From assembly GCA_018609665.1 (NCBI GenBank), contig JAHENN010000097.1:1-5628 (forward strand): a stretch of 5,628 nt of DNA, read 5' to 3'. Of the stretch, positions 1-4,758 are shown piece by piece (position 1 is the stretch's first letter; each line of letters starts with the position of its first letter). This stretch comes from Haloarculaceae archaeon. Its GTDB lineage: Archaea; Halobacteriota; Halobacteria; Halobacteriales; Haloarculaceae. Made by a program: the position numbers and the translations under genes. The notes below the pieces were generated by a model. It was not told the DNA's origin. It was given only the letters and a program-made list of their open reading frames with translations, and searched no databases.

Positions 1-1040
1 AGCGCGACGGCCTCGTCGGGGTTGACGTTCTTCTTCGGCTCCTGGCCGGCCAGCTCCTCGACCTTCTCCTGGATCATCGGCATCCGCGTGGAGCCGCCGA
101 CGAGGATGACCTCGTCGATGTCGCCCTTCGAGTAGCCGGCGTCGTCGAGCGCCTGCTCGGTCGGGCCGACGGTCCGCTCGACGAGGTCGCTCGTCAGCGA
201 CTCGAACTTCGCCCGCGAGAGGGTCTCCTCGAGGTTGAGCGGCCCCTCGTCGGTCGCGGCGATGAACGGCAGATTGACCGTGGTTTCCTTCCGCGAGGAC
301 AGCTCGACCTTCGCCTCCTCGGCGGCCTCGGTCAGCCGCTGCAGCGCCTGCCGGTCCTCGCGGAGGTCGATGCCGTGCTCGTCCTCGAACTCGTCGGCGA
401 GGTAGTCGATGATGGCCTCGTCCCAGTCGTCGCCGCCGAGGTCGTTGTCGCCGTTGGTGGCGACGACCTCGTAGACGCCGCCGCCGAGCTCGAGAATGGA
501 GACGTCGAACGTCCCGCCGCCGAGGTCGTAGACGAGGACCGTCTGGTCGGACTCGTCGTCGAGCCCGTAGGCCATCGCCGCTGCGGTCGGCTCGTTGACG
601 ATGCGCTCGACCTCGAAGCCGGCGACCTCGCCGGCGTCCTTCGTCGCCTGCCGCTGGCGGTCGTTGAAGTACGCCGGCACCGTGATGACCGCCTTCTCGA
701 TTTCGTCGCCGAGGTACTCCTCGGCGTCGCGCTTGACCTTCTGGAGGATCATCGCCGAAATCTGCTCCGGCGTGTACTCCTCGTCGTCGATCGCGACGGT
801 GTAGTCGTCTTCCCCCATGTGCCGCTTGATGGACTGGATGGTGCGGTCGGGGTTCTGGACGGCCTGGTTCTTCGCGGGCTTGCCAACCAGCCGCTCGCCC
901 TCCTCGGTGAAGGCGACGACCGACGGCGTCGTCCGCTCGCCTTCCTCGTTGGTGATGATTTCGGGGTCGCCGCCCTCCATCACCGCGAACGCGGAGTTGG
1001 TGGTACCGAGGTCGATACCGAGAATCTTGTTGCTCGCCAT
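1..1040 (-). CDS. dnaK: Molecular chaperone DnaK (Hsp70), N-terminal part, 3' end beyond window
   Basis: Hsp70 chaperone: ATP-driven binding and release of unfolded proteins in the cytoplasm, working with DnaJ and GrpE. The minus-strand frame runs open from ATG at 1040 to the left edge, giving 346 complete codons of a family usually about 600-640 residues. What is visible is most of the ATPase domain: phosphate-1 loop DLGTTNS (10-16), VPAYFND (121-127), NEPTAAAMAYGL (149-160), phosphate-2 loop DLGGGTFDVS (172-181) and the adenosine motif VILVGGSTRMP (311-321). The substrate-binding domain lies outside. Around residues 70-95 the protein lacks the roughly 23-residue insertion found in proteobacterial DnaK and resembles the Gram-positive/archaeal type. 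The ATG is chosen because MASNKILGIDLGTTNS is the normal Hsp70 amino end and a TATA-like box sits just upstream. grpE lies 133 bp upstream on the same strand. Identification is near certain. Confidence 0.98.
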   Translation of the reverse strand, partial: MASNKILGIDLGTTNSAFAVMEGGDPEIITNEEGERTTPSVVAFTEEGERLVGKPAKNQAVQNPDRTIQSIKRHMGEDDYTVAIDDEEYTPEQISAMILQKVKRDAEEYLGDEIEKAVITVPAYFNDRQRQATKDAGEVAGFEVERIVNEPTAAAMAYGLDDESDQTVLVYDLGGGTFDVSILELGGGVYEVVATNGDNDLGGDDWDEAIIDYLADEFEDEHGIDLREDRQALQRLTEAAEEAKVELSSRKETTVNLPFIAATDEGPLNLEETLSRAKFESLTSDLVERTVGPTEQALDDAGYSKGDIDEVILVGGSTRMPMIQEKVEELAGQEPKKNVNPDEAVA

Positions 1041-1068
1041 GTTGTACGTAGCTATCGGACTGAACCGG

Positions 1069-1074
1069 TTAAAA
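1069..1074 (-). promoter_or_regulatory. TATA-like box of dnaK
   Basis: The minus strand reads TTTTAA, centred about 31 nt before the dnaK ATG. An archaeal start site about 25 nt downstream would fall within a few bases of the ATG, so the transcript would be leaderless or nearly so. No Shine-Dalgarno is visible before the ATG, which fits. It implies that dnaK can be transcribed independently of grpE. Confidence 0.6.
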
Positions 1075-1084
1075 GTTGCTAGAT

Positions 1085-1099
1085 ACGCGTGCCCACGTG
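1085..1099. repeat. Two adjacent 6-bp palindromes upstream of dnaK TATA box
   Basis: ACGCGT (1085-1090) and CACGTG (1094-1099) lie side by side, starting about 10 bp upstream of the TATA-like box. On the minus strand they also read as an imperfect direct repeat, CACGTG then CACGCG. The position suits a regulator or activator site for the heat-shock gene, but six-base GC-rich palindromes are common by chance in this genome, so regulatory function is only an inference. Confidence 0.25.
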
Positions 1100-1159
1100 A
1101 ACCCGCGAGGACGCCTCTTCCGGTGGTTTTCGACGTGGCGCCGGCCGCCGACCGAGGGG

Positions 1160-1165
1160 TATAAA
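1160..1165 (-). promoter_or_regulatory. Possible distal TATA box between grpE and dnaK
   Basis: The minus strand reads TTTATA just after the grpE stop codon, in an otherwise GC-rich gap. If used, initiation would be near 1135 and the dnaK mRNA would carry a leader of about 95 nt. No Shine-Dalgarno precedes the dnaK ATG, so the proximal box is the better candidate. This AT-rich patch may instead help end the grpE transcript. Confidence 0.25.
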
Positions 1166-1173
1166 CAGAACCG

Positions 1174-1857
1174 CTATTCGCCGTCGCCCTCGGCGACGGT
1201 CACCTGCGCCGGCCGCAGCACCTTCCCCGCCATCTCGTAGCCGGGGCGGTGGACCTCCGCGACGGTGCCCGCCGGCTGGTCGCTGTCGACGCTCAGCAGC
1301 ACCTCGTGCCGCGTCGGGTCGACCTCGGTGCCGGGCGACGGCTCGATCGGCTCGACACCCTCGCCGGCCAGCACCTCGTCGAGCCCGCGGAACGTCGCCT
1401 CCACGCCGTCGCGAATGTCGGCGTCGGCCTCCTGCTTGAGGGCGCGGTCGAGGTTGTCCCGGACCTCCAGCAGCTCCTCGACCAGCGACTCGGTCGCCCG
1501 TTCCCGAATCTCCTCGCGGCGCTTCTCCTGGCGCTTCTTGTAGTTCTGGAACTCCGCGGCCTTCCGCCTGAGGCGGTCCTCGAGGTCGTCGCGCTCGGTC
1601 TTCAGCGCCGCGACCTGCTCCCGGAGCTCGACGATCTCCGCCGCGACCGCCTCGGCGTCCTCGTCGGCGACCCGGTCGGCGACGGCCTCGACGGGCGCCG
1701 TCTCGTTCGCCTCGTCCGTTCCCTCCGTCTCGCCGGCCGCTTCGCCCGCCGCGGCGTCGACGTCAGCGCCGGCGTCGGCGTCCGTCCCAGCCTCGACGTC
1801 CTCCCCGGCCGGCGTCCCGTCGTCGCTCTCGACGGTTTCGCCGTGCTCGTCGCTCAT
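1174..1857 (-). CDS. grpE: Nucleotide exchange factor GrpE
   Basis: Cochaperone that triggers ADP release from DnaK and so resets its cycle; cytoplasmic, normally a homodimer. The protein has 227 residues. Residues 1-70 are an acidic, Ala/Glu/Asp/Thr-rich, probably disordered tail typical of halophile proteins. Residues about 70-140 form a long charged helix suited to the GrpE dimer coiled coil, including AEFQNYKKRQEKRREE (101-116) and LLEVRDNLDRAL (129-140). The C-terminal beta domain carries VDPTRHEVLLSV (179-190) and the family-end signature PGYEMAGKVLRPAQVTV (205-221). The ATG at 1857 has a TATA-like box centred about 26 nt upstream, indicating a leaderless mRNA. dnaK follows on the same strand. 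The acidic tail makes it somewhat longer than E. coli GrpE (about 197). The long plus-strand reading frames across it are GC-rich shadows. Confidence 0.97.
   Translation of the reverse strand: MSDEHGETVESDDGTPAGEDVEAGTDADAGADVDAAAGEAAGETEGTDEANETAPVEAVADRVADEDAEAVAAEIVELREQVAALKTERDDLEDRLRRKAAEFQNYKKRQEKRREEIRERATESLVEELLEVRDNLDRALKQEADADIRDGVEATFRGLDEVLAGEGVEPIEPSPGTEVDPTRHEVLLSVDSDQPAGTVAEVHRPGYEMAGKVLRPAQVTVAEGDGE
1181..1199 (-). repeat. Perfect 8-bp hairpin at 3' end of grpE
   Basis: CCGTCGCC (1181-1188) and GGCGACGG (1192-1199) form a perfect inverted repeat with a three-base loop. It lies in the last codons of grpE, ending five bases before the stop codon. In the grpE transcript it would be a very stable, GC-only-rich hairpin with a GAG loop. 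No T-run follows directly; the nearest is TTT about 15 nt further on. It could protect a 3' end or mark processing between grpE and dnaK, or simply reflect repeated Asp/Gly/Ala/Val codons. Confidence 0.5.
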
Positions 1858-1880
1858 GCGTGGATTGAATCCTTCCGCGG

Positions 1881-1886
1881 CAATAA
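1881..1886 (-). promoter_or_regulatory. TATA-like box of grpE
   Basis: The minus strand reads TTATTG, centred about 26 nt before the grpE ATG, the spacing expected for a leaderless haloarchaeal transcript. An imperfectly useful small inverted repeat, GGTT-GAGA-AACC (1888-1899), lies directly upstream between the grpE and helicase promoters and could be an operator, though its 4-bp arms are weak evidence. Confidence 0.5.
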
Positions 1887-1917
1887 GGGTTGAGAAACCG
1901 CCGCGTCGGGCGCCGCC

Positions 1918-1923
1918 GTTAAG
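1918..1923 (+). promoter_or_regulatory. TATA-like box of XPB helicase gene
   Basis: The plus strand reads GTTAAG with its TTAA core centred about 26 nt before the GTG at 1947, again the leaderless spacing. An in-frame TAA occurs at 1920-1922, so no upstream start is possible. The box supports the GTG as the real start. The 89-bp region is shared divergently with grpE. Confidence 0.5.
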
Positions 1924-1946
1924 CCGTCGGCGCCGCGAGTGCCGGC

Positions 1947-3332
1947 GTGGTCCGACTCCGGTACGAGGCGGGGACGATACGCGTCGACGGCGAGGGCGCC
2001 GAGGCGCTGTCGGCGCTGTCGTTCGTCCGCCGCGACGACCGCTCGGAGAGCTACCGGACGCCGGCCTTCCGGTACGCGGTGCTCCGGGAGACCTGCCGCG
2101 ACCGGTCGCTCCCGCTCGCCGACGAGGTGCTCGACGCGCCCGCGGTCGAGGGGCTGTCGACGGCCTACGAGCTCCGGAACTACCAGGCGGCGGCGCTGTC
2201 GGCGTGGCACGACGCCGGCGACCGCGGGGTCGTCGAGCTGCCGACCGGCAGCGGCAAGACGGTCGTCGGCATCGGCGCGATGGTCGACCGCGGCGCCGCG
2301 ACGCTGGTGGTCGTCCCGACGATCGACCTGCTGGAGCAGTGGCAGCGGGAGCTCGAGGCGGAGTTCGACCGGCCGGTCGGCCGGCTCGGCGGCGGCGAAC
2401 AGCGCCTCGAGGCGGTCACCGTCGCCACCTACGACTCGGCGTACCTCCGGGCCGACGAGCTGGGCGACCGCTTCGAGCTGCTCGTCCTCGACGAGGTCCA
2501 CCACCTCGGCGGCGAGGGCTACCGCGACGTCGCCCGGCTGACGGCCGCGCCGGCACGACTGGGGCTGACCGCCACCTTCGAGCGGCCCGACGGCGCCCAC
2601 GAGGCCGTCGCGGAGCTGGTCGGCCCGGTCGTCCACCGGCTCGACGCCGACGACCTCGCCGGCGACCACCTCGCCGACTACGACATCAAGCGCCTCGAGG
2701 TCGAGCTCACCGACGAGGAACGGGCCCGCTACGAGGAGTTCCAGGGCACCTTCGTCGACTACCTCCGGGAGTCGGGCCTGCAGCTGCGGAGCGGCGGCGA
2801 CTACCAGGAGCTGGTCAAGCGGTCGGGGTCGGACCCCCGCGCGAGGGAGGCGCTCTTGGCGAAACAGCGGGCCCGCGAGGTGATGATGAACGCCGACCGC
2901 AAGACGGAGCTGCTGGCGGAGCTCCTCGACCGCCACCGCGAGGACCGGGTCATCGTCTTCACCGCCCACACCGACCTCGTCTACGACATCGCCGAGCGGT
3001 TCCTGGTGCCGCCCATCACGAGCGAGACGGGCGCCGCCGAGCGCCGCGAGATCCTCGAGCGGTTCCGCCGCGGCGACTACGCCCGCGTGGTGGCGGCGAA
3101 CGTCCTCGACGAGGGCGTCGACGTTCCCGACGCCAACGTCGCGGTCGTGCTGTCGGGGTCCGGCAGCGAGCGGGAGTTCACCCAGCGGCTCGGGCGGGTC
3201 CTCCGGCCGACGGACGACGGCGGCGTGCGCGTCGACGCGGCCGACGAGCCGGCGCGCGCCGGCCGGGCGCTGCTGTACGAGGTCGTCACGAGCGAGACCG
3301 CCGAGGAGCGGGTGTCTCGGCGCCGGCGCTGA
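1947..3332 (+). CDS. rad25: XPB/Rad25-type DNA repair helicase
   Basis: Superfamily 2 ATP-dependent DNA helicase/translocase of the XPB family, thought to open or remodel DNA in nucleotide excision repair; archaeal members often act with the nuclease Bax1. It has 461 residues, usual for archaeal XPB. Residues 1-65 match the position of the damage-recognition domain. Helicase domain 1 shows RNYQ (77-80), Walker A LPTGSGKT (98-105), VVVPTIDLLEQW (121-132), DEVHH (182-186) and GLTATF (206-211). Residues about 250-310 are the charged helical thumb region. Domain 2 shows VIVFTAHTD (335-343), NVLDEGVDVPDANV (385-398) and QRLGRVLRP (413-421). The RED motif of archaeal XPB appears as RPD (213-215). 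The GTG start is forced by an upstream in-frame stop and supported by a TATA-like box. No bax1 gene is beside it. Large reading frames in the other frames, up to 784 codons, are shadows. Confidence 0.95.
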   Translation: MVRLRYEAGTIRVDGEGAEALSALSFVRRDDRSESYRTPAFRYAVLRETCRDRSLPLADEVLDAPAVEGLSTAYELRNYQAAALSAWHDAGDRGVVELPTGSGKTVVGIGAMVDRGAATLVVVPTIDLLEQWQRELEAEFDRPVGRLGGGEQRLEAVTVATYDSAYLRADELGDRFELLVLDEVHHLGGEGYRDVARLTAAPARLGLTATFERPDGAHEAVAELVGPVVHRLDADDLAGDHLADYDIKRLEVELTDEERARYEEFQGTFVDYLRESGLQLRSGGDYQELVKRSGSDPRAREALLAKQRAREVMMNADRKTELLAELLDRHREDRVIVFTAHTDLVYDIAERFLVPPITSETGAAERREILERFRRGDYARVVAANVLDEGVDVPDANVAVVLSGSGSEREFTQRLGRVLRPTDDGGVRVDAADEPARAGRALLYEVVTSETAEERVSRRRR

Positions 3333-3346
3333 GGCGCCACGCCTTT
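3332..3346 (+). repeat. Small hairpin overlapping XPB stop codon, followed by TTT
   Basis: AGGCG (3332-3336) and CGCCT (3340-3344) form a 5-bp inverted repeat with a CCA loop, followed by two further T bases. It overlaps the XPB stop and the TATA-like element of the next gene. It could be a weak 3'-end element, but archaeal termination relies mainly on T-runs, which are too short here. Confidence 0.25.
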
Positions 3347-3348
3347 GG
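3343..3348 (+). promoter_or_regulatory. Weak TATA-like box of small membrane protein gene
   Basis: CTTTGG is centred about 26 nt before the ATG at 3372, the same spacing as at the neighbouring genes. It is a poor match to a haloarchaeal TATA box but favours the ATG at 3372 over a possible TTG at 3345, which lies inside the box. Confidence 0.35.
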
Positions 3349-3371
3349 AAGTCCGCCGTCTGCCCTCCGGC

Positions 3372-3710
3372 ATGAGGCCCTCGTCGGTGCTGAACGCCCG
3401 CGTCGTCGCCGCCCTCGTCCTGCAGGTCGTCGGCTACGCGGCGCTGCTCGCGCTGCTGTCGCCGGCCGAGTTGGCCGGTCCCGTCGACGCCATCGCCGGC
3501 GTCCCGGCGGTCGTCCTGATTCCGCTCGCGGTGCCGGCGACGCCGGCGGCGCTGCTCGCGCTGGCGGTCGGCGCCGTTCTCGGCGCCGTCGGGTTGCCGC
3601 CGGCGTCGCTTCCCGCCGTCCTGCTCGCGGACGGCGACGTGGTCTTCTTCGCCTGCGCCTGCGTCGTCGCCGTCGTCGCCGCGCGGCTCGACGGGCCGGC
3701 GTCGGCGTAG
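3372..3710 (+). CDS. Small hydrophobic membrane protein, unknown function
   Basis: I do not recognise this 112-residue protein. It is almost entirely hydrophobic, with about four likely membrane segments: residues 11-29, 39-55, 57-75 and 89-104. The amino end MRPSSVLNAR has two arginines and the third and fourth segments are joined by a Pro-rich turn (GLPPASLPA). Two cysteines occur in FFACACVV (92-99) within the last segment. The ATG at 3372 is preferred to the TTG nine codons upstream because a TATA-like element overlaps that TTG. The gene starts 40 bp after the XPB stop, so it may be co-transcribed or read from its own weak promoter. Codon use and GC content match the neighbours, so it looks like a real but poorly characterised haloarchaeal gene. 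A role linked to the helicase is not supported by anything in the sequence. Confidence 0.75.
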   Translation: MRPSSVLNARVVAALVLQVVGYAALLALLSPAELAGPVDAIAGVPAVVLIPLAVPATPAALLALAVGAVLGAVGLPPASLPAVLLADGDVVFFACACVVAVVAARLDGPASA

Positions 3711-3720
3711 GCGCGGCGAC

Positions 3721-3732
3721 GAAACGCCCAAC
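3721..3732 (+). promoter_or_regulatory. Degenerate promoter-like element of 88-residue gene
   Basis: GAAAC (3721-3725) resembles the purine-rich BRE of haloarchaeal promoters and is followed by CCCAAC at the TATA position, about 26 nt before the ATG at 3756. The TATA part is poor, so the gene may depend on readthrough from upstream. Confidence 0.2.
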
Positions 3733-3755
3733 CCGCCGGCGACCCTCGTCCGGAC

Positions 3756-4022
3756 ATGGGCGAGCGGACGACGGCACTCAGCACGCGCGAGGGGTGGCAC
3801 AGCGAGGGGTACGCCGCCCGCGTCCACTACGAGGGGGCGACCGAGCGGTACAGCGTCGAGTACTACGAGCCGACCGACCGGGTGGTCTACTGGCGGGTCC
3901 GCGACGACGGCGAGGCGGTGCCCGTCGACCGGGCGTCGGTGCCCGGGCCGCTGCGGGAGCGCATCCGGGCGGACCTCTCGGCCGCCGGCGTCGACCCCGA
4001 CGCCGAACGGGAGCCGCTGTAG
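3756..4022 (+). CDS. Small soluble acidic protein, unknown function
   Basis: An 88-residue protein without membrane segments, signal peptide or cysteine. I cannot assign it to a named family. Residues 12-50 are rich in Trp and Tyr with alternating polar and hydrophobic residues (WHSEGYAARVHY, RYSVEYYEP, DRVVYWRVRDDG), which suggests a small antiparallel beta sheet. Residues 64-76 (GPLRERIRADLSA) look like a short amphipathic helix, followed by an acidic tail. This ordered pattern and the codon use typical of the region support a real gene. It starts 45 bp after the membrane protein gene on the same strand and ends 10 bp before the stop of the convergent VTT gene, so its transcript probably runs into the antisense of that gene. 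No Shine-Dalgarno is evident; the mRNA is probably leaderless or read from upstream. Confidence 0.8.
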   Translation: MGERTTALSTREGWHSEGYAARVHYEGATERYSVEYYEPTDRVVYWRVRDDGEAVPVDRASVPGPLRERIRADLSAAGVDPDAEREPL

Positions 4023-4032
4023 CCGGCGCGTC

Positions 4033-4623
4033 TCACAGCAGGGCGAGGCCGCCGCCGACGACGCCGATGACGACCAGGAACCGGCCGACGCTGCCGGCGA
4101 ACGTCGCCAGCGCGAACTTGAGGTCGTCCTCCTCGATGACCGCGAAGGCGTACACCGAGACGGTGTCGGGGAAGAAGGGGACGCAGAGCGCCAGCGCGAG
4201 CCCGACGTAGCCGTACTTCTTGGCGATCGCGACGGTTCGTCTCTCCGACCACTCGATGACGTCGAAGCGGGACTCGCGCAGCAACGATACCACCGGGCCG
4301 GACCGTTTGACCTCCTTTCCGATGTTGAACGCCAGGACGCTTCCGGCCGCCTTTCCCACGGAGGCGACGAGGACGATGATCGACAGTTCGACCCCGTACG
4401 GGTAGCCGATGTCCAGCGGGGTGGCGAGGACGATCTCGCTCGGCCCGGGCAGGATGAAGGTGATCAACACCGAGTACACGAAGATGATTCCGAGGCCGGG
4501 CCACCCGGTGGCCGACTCGACGATGCTCTCGAGTAACGCGATCTGCCCGTGGAGCGCGAGAGGCGGGAGCGGCGGCTGGACTGCGAGCACTGCCTCGACG
4601 AACTGGAGGGGTAAACGTGTCAT
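4033..4623 (-). CDS. VTT/DedA-like (SNARE-associated) integral membrane protein
   Basis: Probable VTT-domain protein of the DedA/YqaA/TMEM41 type. Members of this superfamily are membrane proteins linked to lipid scrambling or transport and envelope homeostasis; the substrate here is unknown. It has 196 residues with about four membrane segments: 41-59, 78-100, 138-160 and 168-194. Family-like features are LPGPSEIVLATPLDIG (58-73), resembling the re-entrant loop after the first helix, the glycine-rich ASVGKAAGSVLAFNIGKEV (87-105), and the later GYVGLALALCVPFFPDT (137-153) and FAGSVGRFLVV (175-185). The loop at about 105-135 is basic and probably cytoplasmic. No in-frame start exists between the ATG and the preceding gene region, and GGAG lies six bases before the ATG. 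The gene converges on the 88-residue gene. It could instead be a more distant SNARE-associated-like family. Confidence 0.75.
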   Translation of the reverse strand: MTRLPLQFVEAVLAVQPPLPPLALHGQIALLESIVESATGWPGLGIIFVYSVLITFILPGPSEIVLATPLDIGYPYGVELSIIVLVASVGKAAGSVLAFNIGKEVKRSGPVVSLLRESRFDVIEWSERRTVAIAKKYGYVGLALALCVPFFPDTVSVYAFAVIEEDDLKFALATFAGSVGRFLVVIGVVGGGLALL

Positions 4624-4629
4624 GGGTGT

Positions 4630-4634
4630 CTCCC
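4630..4634 (-). promoter_or_regulatory. Shine-Dalgarno of VTT gene
   Basis: The minus strand reads GGGAG followed by six bases and then the ATG at 4623. It matches the GGAG core of the archaeal Shine-Dalgarno at proper spacing. It is the only convincing ribosome binding site in the window and implies a leadered transcript, unlike the neighbouring genes. Confidence 0.5.
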
Positions 4635-4703
4635 GGCCGTCGCCGCCCGGGCCGTGCCGGTCAGGGCGGTGTCCCGACGCTCCGTGATGCGAGGCAGGGA
4701 CAT

Positions 4704-4716
4704 CTCAAACTTTCGC
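4704..4716 (-). promoter_or_regulatory. BRE/TATA-like promoter of VTT gene
   Basis: The minus strand reads GCGAAAG followed by TTTGAG, a purine-rich BRE-like stretch next to a TATA-like box. Initiation would fall near 4680, giving a leader of roughly 57 nt that contains the Shine-Dalgarno. There is no TATA-like element at the leaderless spacing from the ATG. Confidence 0.45.
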
Positions 4717-4728
4717 GATTCCCTCGCG
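4714..4728. repeat. Inverted repeat at VTT promoter, downstream of fttA
   Basis: CGCGA (4714-4718) and TCGCG (4724-4728) form a perfect 5-bp inverted repeat around TTCCC. It overlaps the BRE-like element of the VTT promoter and lies about 30 bp beyond the upstream ribonuclease stop. It may be an operator or a 3' hairpin of the ribonuclease mRNA, or chance. Confidence 0.3.
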
Positions 4729-4758
4729 TCGGCCGCCGCGTGACGGGACCGCGGAGCG

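Noticed and set aside
375..1082. Plus-strand open frame of 235 codons opposite dnaK
   Set aside because: The opposite strand encodes an unmistakable Hsp70. The plus-strand translation is a Val/Asp/Leu/Arg-rich complement artefact.
1160..1165. TATAAA on the plus strand as a promoter for an antisense transcript
   Set aside because: No plus-strand gene follows; any RNA would run antisense to grpE, with nothing else to support it.
1249..1893. Plus-strand open frame of 214 codons opposite grpE
   Set aside because: It is antisense to grpE with no domain and no promoter at a suitable distance.
3345..3371. TTG start adding nine residues to the small membrane protein
   Set aside because: The TTG lies within the TATA-like element and the added residues (EVRRLPSG) have no supporting feature; the ATG at 3372 has the usual spacing.
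1854..3827. Long minus-strand open frame (657 codons) antisense to the helicase
   Set aside because: It is a GC-driven antisense shadow of the clearly homologous XPB gene, and its product is Arg/Asp/Gly-rich with no recognisable motif.
1856..4210. Very long plus-strand open frame (784 codons) over the helicase and downstream genes
   Set aside because: Its translation is Arg/Pro/Gly/Ala-rich low complexity with no domain, and it overlaps three better genes in another frame. Stop codons are rare in this GC-rich DNA.
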